Positions 1 to 8,697 of a stretch of 59,370 nucleotides of DNA are shown in pieces. The first letter of the stretch is position 1. Every line of letters starts with the position of its first letter. The stretch covers positions 1 through 59,370 of the forward strand of contig CAZWSC010000043.1 in NCBI GenBank assembly GCA_964636385.1, in the 5' to 3' direction. The position numbers and the translations under genes are program-made. Source of the stretch: CAZWSC01 sp964636385 (GTDB taxonomy: Bacteria > Eisenbacteria > RBG-16-71-46 > CAIMUX01). The notes beneath the pieces are model-generated. The model was not told the DNA's origin. It worked only from the letters and a program-made list of their open reading frames with translations, and made no database searches.

Positions 1-138
1 GTCGCTCAGCCTGCCCTGGTAGGTGAACGCGGCGGCCCCCGCCTGGGCAGGCGACTCCCCCGGCGCGGCCGCCAGGGCAACCAACACCCCCGCAACAACG
101 GCAGCTGATGCAACCAGTGATGAGATGTGCTTCATGAC
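1..138 (-). CDS. Secreted protein, N-terminal fragment (46 residues in window)
   Basis: Only the first 46 codons are present; the frame runs off the left edge. The ATG at 138 is preceded by a strong ribosome-binding site (AGGAGGT, about 8 bases upstream). The N-terminus is a classical Sec signal peptide: MKHISS, then an Ala/Val-rich core, then a small-residue cleavage region near APGESPAQAGA. The mature protein begins with FTYQGRLSD. FTYQG-type openings are common at the start of surface-exposed fibre-like or beta-rich proteins in FCB and planctomycete genomes, which is family-level recall only. Function cannot be assigned from this fragment. It is divergent from tal. Confidence 0.7.
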
Positions 139-456
139 CAGCACCTCCTGTCCTTCAGGTTCGCCCTCGACATGTGGCCTGGCTGTTCAGACGGATGAAG
201 GGCGGGAAGCGAACAGGAAAGCAACCGCGACAGGGGCGTGACCTGAACCCGTTCTGCTGATGGCATTCAATCCTGGGGCCGCACCTGTCACGCGGGAAGA
301 CTCCTGCCGTCAGTGCCACCCGCCCCCTTGCCGCGACAGGCCGTCCATGCCAAACTCGCCTCTCTCCGGCCATGCATCCGGACCGGACGCCCTACGGGAG
401 CAACAGCCGCTTCCGGAGCGACACCCCGCTCTGGTGGGCAGATAGGAGCACTCGAA
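139..456. other. Divergent intergenic region upstream of tal
   Basis: This 318-base gap separates the leftward secreted protein from tal. I see no convincing gene, tRNA, hairpin with a T-tract or consensus promoter pair. It must hold two divergent promoters, but I cannot place them from sequence. Confidence 0.5.
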
Positions 457-1587
457 ATGTCCAAGAACCCCTGTTTCGCCCTCGCGGAGGCCGGGACCTC
501 CGTGTGGCTGGATCAACTCAGTCGCGATCTGCTTGTTCAGGGACAGATCCAGTCCCTTCGGAACGAGGCTGCCCTGACCGGCCTGACCTCGAACCCCGCC
601 ATCTTCCACAAGGCGATGACCAGCGGTGGCGCCTATGACGCCCGAATCGGGGAGTTGGCCGAGAGCGTCTCCAACACCGAGCTGCTGTACGAGCATCTCG
701 CCGTCGAGGACATCCGGATGGCCTGCGACACGCTCCACCCCGCGTGGGACTCGACCGAGGGTGTGGACGGCTATGTGAGCCTCGAGGTCTCCCCCCACCT
801 TGCGCGCGACGCGGAGGGGACAATCGCTGCGGCGAGACGTCTTCACGACTGGGTCGACCGGCCGAATCTGCTGATCAAGGTTCCGGGAACGGAGGAGTGC
901 CTGCCTGCGATCGAGACGCTACTCGTGGAAGGGATCGGGATCAACGTCACCCTCCTCTTCTCGGTCACGGCATACGAGGCTGTGGCCCGCGCCTACATCC
1001 GGGCGCTGTCCAGACGGGAGGAAGCCGGGAAGCCGCTCCACGTACCATCGGTCGCGAGTTTCTTCGTCAGCAGGATCGACTCCCTTGTCGACACGCTTCT
1101 GGATGAGATCGCGCAGAAGCGGGCATCGGACCGCAAGGCTGTCGTTGCGCTTAAGGGAAAGGCGGCGGTTGCGAATGCCAGGCTGGCCTACCAGTCGTTC
1201 CTGCAAATCTTCCGGGGAGACGAGTTCGCCGCCCTGGCCGCGAAGGGCGCTCGTGTACAACGCCCCCTCTGGGCCAGCACAAGCACGAAGAACCCTTCCT
1301 ACTCCGATGTGATGTACGTCGAACCGCTCATCGGGCCCGACACGGTCAACACCCTGCCGATGGAGACGATCCACGCATTCCTGGACCACGGACGTGTGGA
1401 ACCAGGCACGGTGGAGCAGGAGCTGGAGGAGGCCCGCGACCTGATGGCCGGCCTCGCGAATCTCGGCATCTCGTTCGACAAGGTGACCGATCAGCTGCTG
1501 GAGGAGGGCATAGTCAAGTTCATCCAGCCATATGATCAGCTTCTCGCATCACTGGGAGGGCGCTGCAGGACGGCCGGCCAGAGGTAG
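457..1587 (+). CDS. tal: Transaldolase
   Basis: Transfers a dihydroxyacetone unit from sedoheptulose 7-phosphate to glyceraldehyde 3-phosphate in the non-oxidative pentose phosphate pathway (cytoplasm). The 376-residue protein has the long bacterial transaldolase form: TGLTSNPAIF at 41-50, GYVSLEVSP at 105-113, and LLIKVPGTEE around 138-147 with the Schiff-base lysine at about 141. The frame stays open upstream, but the ATG at 457 has a GGAG 8 bases upstream and starts the conserved region (MSKNPCFALAEAG), so I reject the longer start near 313. A short membrane-protein gene begins 3 bases after the stop, so this is probably the first gene of a transcript that includes the symporter. Confidence 0.95.
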   Translation: MSKNPCFALAEAGTSVWLDQLSRDLLVQGQIQSLRNEAALTGLTSNPAIFHKAMTSGGAYDARIGELAESVSNTELLYEHLAVEDIRMACDTLHPAWDSTEGVDGYVSLEVSPHLARDAEGTIAAARRLHDWVDRPNLLIKVPGTEECLPAIETLLVEGIGINVTLLFSVTAYEAVARAYIRALSRREEAGKPLHVPSVASFFVSRIDSLVDTLLDEIAQKRASDRKAVVALKGKAAVANARLAYQSFLQIFRGDEFAALAAKGARVQRPLWASTSTKNPSYSDVMYVEPLIGPDTVNTLPMETIHAFLDHGRVEPGTVEQELEEARDLMAGLANLGISFDKVTDQLLEEGIVKFIQPYDQLLASLGGRCRTAGQR

Positions 1588-1590
1588 CCG

Positions 1591-1704
1591 ATGCCCCCGT
1601 TCAACCTGCCACTGTCCACCTTCGGCGCCTTTCTGGCCGTTGCGGGGGCGATACTCCTTGCCATCCTGTGGGCACTGCTGGACCGGGCCCGGGACCGGTC
1701 ATGA
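1591..1704 (+). CDS. Small one-helix membrane protein, likely symporter accessory
   Basis: A 37-residue frame begins 3 bases after the tal stop. It encodes a single hydrophobic segment (about residues 10-30, FGAFLAVAGAILLAILWALL) followed by a basic tail (DRARDRS). Its TGA overlaps the symporter ATG in an ATGA arrangement (1701-1704), the usual sign of translational coupling. Small one- or two-helix proteins directly before SSS-family symporters are a known arrangement; I infer an accessory or assembly role. No strong ribosome-binding site is visible. It is too short for homology to be judged by eye, but position and composition support a real gene. Confidence 0.6.
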   Translation: MPPFNLPLSTFGAFLAVAGAILLAILWALLDRARDRS

Positions 1705-3212
1705 CGGTATACATTCCCGTCCTTGTAGCCTACTTCGCGATTCTCGCGACGGCAGGGGTCATGCTGAGCGGGCGTACCAGGAGCGCGGGCGACTTCGCCA
1801 TCGGCGGCCGCTCGGTAGGGCCCTGGGTGACCGCCCTCTCGTTTGTCGCCGCCTACTACTCAAGCGTTGTGATCATAGGGGGCGGCGCCTTCGGCTGGAT
1901 GTACGGCCTGCCCACGCTCTGGGTGTCGGCAGGAAATGTTCTCATCGGCACTGCCCTGGCATGGATCGTGCTGGGCCGCCGGATACGTCGCTTCACGGCC
2001 AATGTGGATGCGATGACGCTTCCGGGCTTCTTCGCCGCCCGCTACGGCTCTGCATCGACGCGGATCTTCTCCGCCCTGACCACGGGCATCTTCCTGATCA
2101 TATACAACGTGAGCGTGCTGAAGGGGATGGCCAACAGCTTCGAGGTCCTCATGGACCTGCCCTACTGGGCGGGGGTGCTGATATCGGGTGTGGTCATCCT
2201 TTTCTACACAGCCCTTGGCGGATACCTGGCCGTTGTGTGGACGTCGATGATGCAGGGGATCGTGATGATCGCCGCCCTGACTATGCTCGCCTTCATGTCG
2301 CTTCGGGCAGCCGGCGGAATGACCTCCGTGGTGGACAGGCTTGGCGAGATCGACCCGGGCCTGGTCTCCACACCGGGGGTCTGGGGCTGGGCGGGTCTGC
2401 TCAGTTTCACGCTCATAGTCTCGCTCGGCACCTGGGGAATGCCCCAGCTCGTGGTGCGCTTCTACTCCATAAGGAGCCACCGCATGCTGCGCGCCGGCAC
2501 TGTCGTGGTCACGATCGGGTCATCGGTGGCGATGCTGCCGTACCTTACAGGCGCGATAGCCCGCGTCCTCGTGCCAGACCTGGACACACCGGACCAGGCG
2601 ATCCCCGCCCTTACTAAGCTCGTGCTGAACGACTGGGGGGGCGCTCTCTTCCTGGCCGGAGTCGTCGCCGCCGGCATGAGCACTTTCGCGGGAGTGCTGA
2701 TCACGATCGCCAGCAGCCTCGTCCGGGATGTGTGGATCACCGGCCTCGGCCGCCGGCTGAGCCAATCAGCTGAACTGCGGGCCGGCCGCCTGATGAGCCT
2801 GGCGGTCGGCGTGATATCGCTCGTAATCGCCATGAGGCCGCCTGCACTCGTGCTGGTCCTGACTGCATTCAGCTGGGCGGTCATCGCATCAACGAACATG
2901 TGGCCGCTGCTGTTCGGCATCTACTGGCGCCGCACGAGCCCCGCTGCGACCCTTGCCAGCATGATCGCAGGAGTGACGGCTGCTCTTCTGAAGCAGGCCT
3001 GGTCGCATCTTCCCCTGCCTCCCCTGCCCGCGGCGCTGGCCGGGATTCACGGATTCGTCATTGGGACTTCGGTGGCCCTGATCGTGATCGTAATCGGCAC
3101 TCTCCTGGGCAGACCGGCGCCGCGGCACCTGTCCGACAGGGTCTGGGGGGATCACGCCATGCCGGCCGTCAGCAGGCGTTCGGCCAGAACGAGCGCATCG
3201 ACCGGCCAGTAG
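1701..3212 (+). CDS. Sodium:solute symporter (SSS family)
   Basis: A 503-residue inner-membrane protein with about 13 hydrophobic segments. It is recognisable as SSS family from its N-terminus (YFAILATAGVMLSGRTRSAGDFAIGGRSVG) and the following AAYYSSVVIIGGGAFGWMYG, which correspond to the opening loop and TM2 of PutP/PanF-type transporters. The later AAGMSTFAGVLITIASSLVRDV block matches the conserved segment near the sodium site. It uses the sodium gradient to import a small solute such as an amino acid, sugar or carboxylate; the substrate cannot be told. The start overlaps the upstream small gene by ATGA. The last 61 bases overlap, in antisense, the 3' end of the IMPase/ARH fusion gene on the other strand. 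Confidence 0.9.
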   Translation: MTVYIPVLVAYFAILATAGVMLSGRTRSAGDFAIGGRSVGPWVTALSFVAAYYSSVVIIGGGAFGWMYGLPTLWVSAGNVLIGTALAWIVLGRRIRRFTANVDAMTLPGFFAARYGSASTRIFSALTTGIFLIIYNVSVLKGMANSFEVLMDLPYWAGVLISGVVILFYTALGGYLAVVWTSMMQGIVMIAALTMLAFMSLRAAGGMTSVVDRLGEIDPGLVSTPGVWGWAGLLSFTLIVSLGTWGMPQLVVRFYSIRSHRMLRAGTVVVTIGSSVAMLPYLTGAIARVLVPDLDTPDQAIPALTKLVLNDWGGALFLAGVVAAGMSTFAGVLITIASSLVRDVWITGLGRRLSQSAELRAGRLMSLAVGVISLVIAMRPPALVLVLTAFSWAVIASTNMWPLLFGIYWRRTSPAATLASMIAGVTAALLKQAWSHLPLPPLPAALAGIHGFVIGTSVALIVIVIGTLLGRPAPRHLSDRVWGDHAMPAVSRRSARTSASTGQ

Positions 3213-5050
3213 ATGTGGGGACGCGGGTGACGCACTTCCTCCCTTCCGCCCTGGGGGCGGCATGTAAGCACGCGGTCCTTCCACGACCGGGGGATGGAGT
3301 CGGCCCCATGCACGGCGCCGAGGAGTGCACCCGCAATGGCTGCGTTGGTATCCGTGTCCCCTCCCCGGCTGACGGTGTCCACCACACCCTCTTCCACGTT
3401 CACGGCAGTCAGCATCTGGTGGACGGCGTTCTGAAGCGCGATGCGGACCCACCCGCCCTGCTTCATGAAGTCGGCCGGGGGGCCTGATCCGGCAGCTTTC
3501 AGGATCTCCAGGATCCCGGGCGCATCCAGGTTCGACCCTGCCCATTCGCACGCGAATGCGTACAGGTCCCCTGGTTTCCCTCCGGCGGCCACTGCCCTCG
3601 ACACCATCACCGTGAAAAGGGCAGACGCCTCCACGCAGATCGGGTGCGGATGGGTCAGGGCCGCGTCCTCCCGCGCCAGAGCTGCGGCCCTGGCGTGATC
3701 CGCGGCCTGGCAGAAGATGCCGAGCGGCGAGATCCGCATGAGGGCCCCGTTCGCCTGGCTCTCCGCATTCGCGGCATCGCATGCCGCTGCAACAGGGTCC
3801 TGCCCTGTTCGCATGGCGATCGAGGCCGGTTCCAGTGCGGCGCGGATGGTGTTGCCGCAGTCAAACGGACGGGAGTCGAACCACTCCACATAGGAGGTCA
3901 GTACATCTGCCGCATCAAATCCCCTGTTCCCGACAAGGCTCCGCGCGAGTGCAAGCGCGAGTTCCGAGTCATCTGTCGGCTGACCTGCCAGGGTGTTCCA
4001 CGCACCGCCGTCCGACATCTCCCGCAGGCCCTGCGGATGTGACGCGCGGATGTCATCGGGGCTTCTGAACTCCACCTGTGATCCGAGAGCATCCCCGCAG
4101 AGCTGGCCAAGGAGACACCCCTGGGCGCGTGAAAGGAGATGCGGATCCCTGACGGCCATACCACGCCTCGGCCTGAGGACCGGGCCGTCACTTCCCTGCC
4201 GTCCGGGCCTGCCGATGAGATGCCATCCACGGCCTGCGAGTGTGCGGGCAGTGCGCTCTGATCCTGCGAAGCAGCGCCAGCCGCAGCGACTCCTCCCATC
4301 GATGCTGTACCGCACAGGCTGTCCGTCCTGGTCCAGGAGGACCCCACCCGCTCCGACAAGCAGAGCGTGCCCGCCTGCGTAATCCCAGTCTATCGGACCG
4401 TTCAGTGAAACCGCAGCCTCGCACTCTCCCGCAGCGGCAAGTGCCAGGCGGTACGCGACGCTGGGCATTGCGCGGAAACGTGCCGGGGCGCACAACCCTG
4501 CGTTAAGCTCCGGATACCGGTCGGCATCCCGTGACACCAGAACAGTATGGGCCGATGTCAGGGCTTCGGCCCACCTGCGTTCCACCGGCCTGCCGTTTCG
4601 CCTGAGTGGTCCGCATCCCTCGGCCCACGCGAAGAGATCGCCCCTGCCATCCGGGTGTGCAAATGCGTACACCACGCCCAGGACCGGCTCTCCTGATCGA
4701 AGCAGGGCAATCGACACGGCCGAACCGCGGTATCCGACGAGGTAGGACCGGGTGCCGTCATTGGGATCTATCACCCACACATGTGACAGTGGGTCACTGG
4801 AGGGGCGGTCGCGGGATCCGAGTTCCTCGCCGCGGATGCCGTACCCGGGGAACCCGGCATCCAGGATCCCGCGTATGAGGATCTCTGCCTCGGCATCTGC
4901 CGCAGCGGTGCCGCCGCTTCCCCTCGGCCCTTCCGGACGTAGGAAGTCCTCCCGCAGAACCTCGCCGGCCTCCCAGGCTGCGCGGAGAGCGGCCTCGAGT
5001 GCAGCCCCGTAATCGCTCCTGAGATCTTCCATCCTGCTCCGATCAACCAT
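3152..5050 (-). CDS. Inositol-monophosphatase-like / ADP-ribosylglycohydrolase fusion
   Basis: One continuous 632-residue frame joins two enzymes. Residues about 10-285 are an inositol-monophosphatase/CysQ-type phosphatase: GEELGS with the metal-binding Glu pair (about 75-76), DPNDGT (about 95-100) and the C-terminal WDYAGGHALLVGAGG (from about 222), so the Li-sensitive metal-site motifs are intact. Residues about 305-632 are an ADP-ribosylglycohydrolase (DraG/ARH fold): GCLLGQLCGDALGS, TDDSEL (about 359-364) and SRGGDTDTNAAIAGALLGA (about 561-579), the usual Mg-binding residues. Predicted chemistry is phosphate-monoester hydrolysis plus removal of ADP-ribose. The ATG at 5050 overlaps the upstream EIIA stop by one base (TGATG), so I prefer it over the TTG at 5053. 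It is last in the korAB operon. Domain assignments are firm; the substrate is inference. Confidence 0.88.
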   Translation of the reverse strand: MVDRSRMEDLRSDYGAALEAALRAAWEAGEVLREDFLRPEGPRGSGGTAAADAEAEILIRGILDAGFPGYGIRGEELGSRDRPSSDPLSHVWVIDPNDGTRSYLVGYRGSAVSIALLRSGEPVLGVVYAFAHPDGRGDLFAWAEGCGPLRRNGRPVERRWAEALTSAHTVLVSRDADRYPELNAGLCAPARFRAMPSVAYRLALAAAGECEAAVSLNGPIDWDYAGGHALLVGAGGVLLDQDGQPVRYSIDGRSRCGWRCFAGSERTARTLAGRGWHLIGRPGRQGSDGPVLRPRRGMAVRDPHLLSRAQGCLLGQLCGDALGSQVEFRSPDDIRASHPQGLREMSDGGAWNTLAGQPTDDSELALALARSLVGNRGFDAADVLTSYVEWFDSRPFDCGNTIRAALEPASIAMRTGQDPVAAACDAANAESQANGALMRISPLGIFCQAADHARAAALAREDAALTHPHPICVEASALFTVMVSRAVAAGGKPGDLYAFACEWAGSNLDAPGILEILKAAGSGPPADFMKQGGWVRIALQNAVHQMLTAVNVEEGVVDTVSRGGDTDTNAAIAGALLGAVHGADSIPRSWKDRVLTCRPQGGREEVRHPRPHIYWPVDALVLAERLLTAGMA

Positions 5051-5562
5051 CAACCCTGACCAAGGCTCTTCACCAGGCGTACAATCTCTCCCTCGGACTT
5101 AGCATCCATGAACTCGCGGCGCATGTCCCTCACGGAGAACGCCTCCGCCAGCTGCTTGTACAGCTTCAGATACGCGGTGTCGTCATACGGCGGCGCCACC
5201 ATGACGAAGAAGAGATGGGCCGGCATCTGATCCAGGCAGTCGAACTCCACCCCCTCGTGGGATCGGGCGAACCCGACCAGCAGCTCCTTGGCGTAGATGG
5301 TCCGCACATGAGGAATGGCCACGCCGTTAGCAAGGCCTGTGGTCGCCTTGCGCTCGCGGTTCAACAGATCCTGCAGGAGCTTGTTCCGGTTGCTTACACG
5401 GTTGGAGCGATCGAGCAGATCCACCAGTTCCCGCAGCACACCTTCCTTCATCCGCCAAAGGTACTGCTCGGCCGGGATCTCATCCCGCTCCTCATCCGGG
5501 AGATCCCGTGTCTGCAGATCCAGCAGTATGTGCTGGGGTTTCAGAAGCCGGGCCAGATTCAT
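5050..5562 (-). CDS. PTS EIIA-type protein (PtsN-like)
   Basis: A 170-residue cytoplasmic protein of the fructose/nitrogen-type EIIA family. The phospho-acceptor histidine is in GVAIPHVRT (His85), as in PtsN (EIIA-Ntr). The pattern LLQDLLNRERKATTGLANGVAIPHVR and the C-terminal LAEAFSVRDMRREFMDAKSEGEIVRLV are typical. The N-terminal 40 residues (PDEERDEIPAEQYLWRMKEG) are longer than in canonical PtsN. No EIIB or EIIC is nearby, so a regulatory phosphorelay role is likelier than sugar transport. It sits between korB and the phosphatase/ADP-ribose hydrolase fusion, 29 bases after korB and coupled to the next gene, which suggests control of or by central carbon and energy status. This last point is inference. 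Confidence 0.85.
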   Translation of the reverse strand: MNLARLLKPQHILLDLQTRDLPDEERDEIPAEQYLWRMKEGVLRELVDLLDRSNRVSNRNKLLQDLLNRERKATTGLANGVAIPHVRTIYAKELLVGFARSHEGVEFDCLDQMPAHLFFVMVAPPYDDTAYLKLYKQLAEAFSVRDMRREFMDAKSEGEIVRLVKSLGQG

Positions 5563-5591
5563 GATACTCGTACCTGTGCGGCGCGTCCGGG

Positions 5592-6524
5592 CTAGCTGTA
5601 CTTCCGGATCAGCGCTTCAACCTCCACCGGGGGGCCGGACATCTGTCTGCCGACGCGGCGCTCCAGCATCTCCGTGTACTCCGGCCGGTCATCCTTGTAG
5701 AAGAGCCCCACACTAAAATGCTCGATGTCGGAGGCAAGTCCAATCGCGCCCGCAATGTCGTCAACGCGGTGCGTTTCCGGAATCGGGCGCAGACGTTCCT
5801 TGAAGTAGTCATACCCTGCGGTTCGGTTGAAGGATACACAGGGGCTCAGAACGTGTACAAAGGCGAAACCCTTGTGCCTCATCCCCGCCTCAACCAGATC
5901 CGCCATCTGACCTGTGTCGGCTGCAAAGCCGCGTCCCGCAAAACTCACCCCGAAAGCGAGCATCTGCAGCATGGGGTTTACCGCCGCTTCGACGGTGCCG
6001 TAGGGGGCGCTCTTGGCCCTTGCCCCCGATGGTGAGGTCGGCGAGACCTGGCCCTTCGTCAACCCGTAGATCTCGTTGTCCACCATGACATATGTGATGT
6101 TGACGTTCCGGCGCACCGCGTGCGGGAGGTGCGCGGCCCCGATGGAGAACCCATCCCCGTCGCCTCCAACCACGAGCACATCAAGCTCCGGATTGGCCAC
6201 CTTAACACCGGTGGCAATGGGAAGGGCGCGCCCGTGGGCGCCATGGATCCCGTAGGTCCGCATATATCCCGGCATCCTGCTGGAGCATCCGATGCCGGAA
6301 CAGACGACGAGCCTGTCCTGATCCAGATTGAGCCTCGAGAAGGCGGAGAAGATCGCATTCATCACGCCATAGTCGCCGCATCCCGCGCACCAGATCGGTT
6401 TCCTGCCGCTCTTGTACTCCGAAGGCTTGCGCGCAGGCTGCCCGCTCTGCGGTTTCGCCGCGGTGCGAACCTTGTCTCCGGGTTCAGGCGGAGCTTCGCC
6501 CAGCGTCTGTCCTCCGTCGCTCAT
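5592..6524 (-). CDS. korB: 2-Oxoacid:ferredoxin oxidoreductase, beta subunit
   Basis: The 310-residue TPP-binding subunit of a 2-oxoacid:ferredoxin oxidoreductase, which oxidatively decarboxylates a 2-oxoacid (probably 2-oxoglutarate) to the acyl-CoA and reduces ferredoxin, or runs in reverse for CO2 fixation. The four cysteines expected to hold its 4Fe-4S cluster are present: Cys46 and Cys49 (WCAGCGDYG), Cys80 (GIGCSSRMP) and Cys229 (LSPCVSFN). The TPP/Mg motif GDGDGFSIG is at 121-129. The N-terminal 40 residues are a Pro/Lys-rich extension. The start overlaps the korA stop (ATGA), so the two subunits are co-translated. The substrate call rests on overall similarity and is less certain than the enzyme class. 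Confidence 0.92.
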   Translation of the reverse strand: MSDGGQTLGEAPPEPGDKVRTAAKPQSGQPARKPSEYKSGRKPIWCAGCGDYGVMNAIFSAFSRLNLDQDRLVVCSGIGCSSRMPGYMRTYGIHGAHGRALPIATGVKVANPELDVLVVGGDGDGFSIGAAHLPHAVRRNVNITYVMVDNEIYGLTKGQVSPTSPSGARAKSAPYGTVEAAVNPMLQMLAFGVSFAGRGFAADTGQMADLVEAGMRHKGFAFVHVLSPCVSFNRTAGYDYFKERLRPIPETHRVDDIAGAIGLASDIEHFSVGLFYKDDRPEYTEMLERRVGRQMSGPPVEVEALIRKYS

Positions 6525-8338
6525 ATCTTCCCCTCCTCCTTTATGCGCCTTGGCCGCCTGCGCGGTGCGCCCCCGATCCCGTACTTGTCGGCGATCTCGT
6601 AGATCTTGTTAAGGACCTCGGCGGGCTGCAGTGGGTTGCCGTCGAACTTGTTCATACGCTCGGGCCTGAAGCCCAGATCCGGGCCGTAGATGGACTGCAG
6701 GTAGTTCGCATACTGCCCGCTCTGGTTCTCTTCGACAACCAGCATGACCTTGTGTCGCTCGATAAACGGGCGAATGGCCTGATCCGGATTCGGGAACAGA
6801 ATCTTCGGGTATATCGCAGAAGCGGATATTCCGGCATGGGCCGCCCTCTCCACCGCCTCGCGAACGACACCTGCCGTCGCACCCCAGCCGATGATCCCGA
6901 TGTCGGACTCCGGCCGGCCGAACAGCCACGGTGTGGAGTGCTCCCGGGCAATCCCCTGCATCTTCCGAAGGCGCTTCTCCATCATGGCGACACGATGCTC
7001 GGGATCATGCCTGGGCATGCCGTTTTCCCCGTGTTCCAGGCCGGTAATGATGTGGCCGCCGCCCTTGTCGCCGGGGCAGGCGCGCTCGGATATTCCCGTA
7101 TCGGTCATCCGGAAACGGAGGTAGGTCGACGGGTCGAAGGTCCGGGGCGCCCTCTTGCCGTCGTGCTCGGGTATCTCGGTGAGAATCGACTTCGGAAGGT
7201 CGGTTCTCCTGTGGGACAGGGCCTGCTCGGTCAGCACGATCACCGGGACCTGATACTTCTCGGCGATCTCGAACGCCTTGAACATGATGTCGAAGCAGTC
7301 GTGGATCGAGATCGGAGCCATCACAACCTTCGGCGACTCGCCGTGGCTCATCACACGGGCCAAATCGAAGTCCCCCTGCTCGGTCTTGGTAGGCAGACCG
7401 GTTGAAGGACCGCCGCGCTGCACATCAACCACCACAAGCGGTACCTCCGCCATTCCGGACAGGCCGAGAAGCTCGGCCATCAGCGAGAGGCCCGGGCCTG
7501 AGGTTGCGGTCATTGAACGGACACCTGTATAAGCAGCTCCGATTACCATCCCCATGGAGGCAATCTCATCCTCGGCCTGCAGCATCACTCCGCCCACCTT
7601 GGGCAGTTCGGCCGCCATGAACTCCATGATCTCGCTGGCCGGGGTGATCGGGTACCCCCCGAAGAAGCGGCATCCGGCCCAAAGGCCGCCCATGGCGATG
7701 GCCTCGTTTCCCGAGACCACGAGCAGCCCCTCATCGCCGTCGGCAGGCTGGAGTTGGAAAGGATCCTTCTTCACCGTGTTTGCCCTGGAGAACTCGTAAC
7801 CGGCCACGAAGGCGGAGAGGTTCTCCCGGTAGACGTCGTCCTTACCCTTGTACTTCTCGGCGAGGTTCCTCTCGATCTTGTCCCGGTCGAAGTTGAACAG
7901 ATGGCAGCAGGCGCCCACGGCCACCATGTTCTTGGAGCGCACATTGCCGGCCTCCTCCCGGGCGATCCTGTCCATCGGCACGATGTACACTGTGTGTTCC
8001 CGCAGTTCGGGATATGCAGCCGTCGGATCGTAGGTCTCCGGGTCCCCGTCCATCATGATCACAGCATGCGGCTCGATCTGGCCGCGATACTTCTCGTAGT
8101 GATCGGACGTGATGGCGACCAGGATGTCGAAGAAGTCACCCTGGTTGAAGCAGTGGTCGACTCCGTAGCGCGTGCGGTGCAGGGAAGCCCCGCCCCGCAC
8201 CTCGGCAGGAAATATGCGCACGCTGGATACGTGTATGTTCCGCCTGGCGGCTGCCAGGGTCAGGATGTCCCCGGCCAGCATGATCCCAAAGCCGGACTCG
8301 CCGGCAATCCCCATCACGAAATTCGGGTCGAACTCCAT
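6521..8338 (-). CDS. korA: 2-Oxoacid:ferredoxin oxidoreductase, fused gamma-alpha subunit
   Basis: A 605-residue subunit combining the gamma domain (about residues 1-190, beginning FVMGIAGESGFGIMLAGDIL) with the alpha (pyrimidine-binding) domain. The alpha domain starts near the GNEAIAMGG segment and contains GGYPITPASEIMEF, the substrate-selecting YPITP motif, and TATSGPGLSLMAE. The C-terminal domain is the transketolase-C-like region (IGIIGWGATAGVVREAVERA). The frame stays open upstream to 8494, but the ATG at 8338 has GGAGG 7-8 bases before it and begins the conserved sequence, so I place the start there. It is the first gene of the korA-korB-EIIA-fusion operon. No ferredoxin domain is fused, so a separate ferredoxin is needed. 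Confidence 0.93.
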   Translation of the reverse strand: MEFDPNFVMGIAGESGFGIMLAGDILTLAAARRNIHVSSVRIFPAEVRGGASLHRTRYGVDHCFNQGDFFDILVAITSDHYEKYRGQIEPHAVIMMDGDPETYDPTAAYPELREHTVYIVPMDRIAREEAGNVRSKNMVAVGACCHLFNFDRDKIERNLAEKYKGKDDVYRENLSAFVAGYEFSRANTVKKDPFQLQPADGDEGLLVVSGNEAIAMGGLWAGCRFFGGYPITPASEIMEFMAAELPKVGGVMLQAEDEIASMGMVIGAAYTGVRSMTATSGPGLSLMAELLGLSGMAEVPLVVVDVQRGGPSTGLPTKTEQGDFDLARVMSHGESPKVVMAPISIHDCFDIMFKAFEIAEKYQVPVIVLTEQALSHRRTDLPKSILTEIPEHDGKRAPRTFDPSTYLRFRMTDTGISERACPGDKGGGHIITGLEHGENGMPRHDPEHRVAMMEKRLRKMQGIAREHSTPWLFGRPESDIGIIGWGATAGVVREAVERAAHAGISASAIYPKILFPNPDQAIRPFIERHKVMLVVEENQSGQYANYLQSIYGPDLGFRPERMNKFDGNPLQPAEVLNKIYEIADKYGIGGAPRRRPRRIKEEGKI

Positions 8339-8697
8339 CCGTATCCTCCAAGGAAACGCCATTCCGGAGTGACCAGGAACCAGCCCCGGTTCATCATCAG
8401 GCTGATTCAGACGTGTCGCGCGAAGGGACGTGCGACAGTGTTCCCGCCCGCTTACGCGGCAAGATCCGGTCCCTAACGGGATTCCGGATCTCACGCCTGC
8501 TCGCCTGTCAACAGACCAGTCTATACCTTTTCATTGGTCTAACAAGGGGTTTCGGAAGTCTCCCGGGGCGATTCCGAAGGACGCGCCCGCTGGAGCGGCT
8601 GAAGCACAATCTTCCGGCTCCGCCCCTGTGTTCCGGCGATCATTCAGCCTGCATCTGCCGGTCGCGCCATGGGGGCATAGTCGGCAGCAACCCGGGT
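8339..8697. other. Intergenic region upstream of korA
   Basis: This 359-base gap holds no convincing gene. It contains an AGACCA (8513-8518) / TGGTCT (8535-8540) inverted repeat flanking a TATAGA-like hexamer readable on the minus strand (8520-8525). That could be part of a korA promoter and operator, but the -35 spacing is poor, so I do not call it firmly. The long leader upstream of the korA ATG is otherwise featureless. Confidence 0.4.

Noticed and set aside
8513..8540. AGACCA/TGGTCT inverted repeat upstream of korA
   Set aside because: Arms of only six bases with a 16-base gap are expected by chance at this scale. The overlapping TATAGA has no well-spaced -35.
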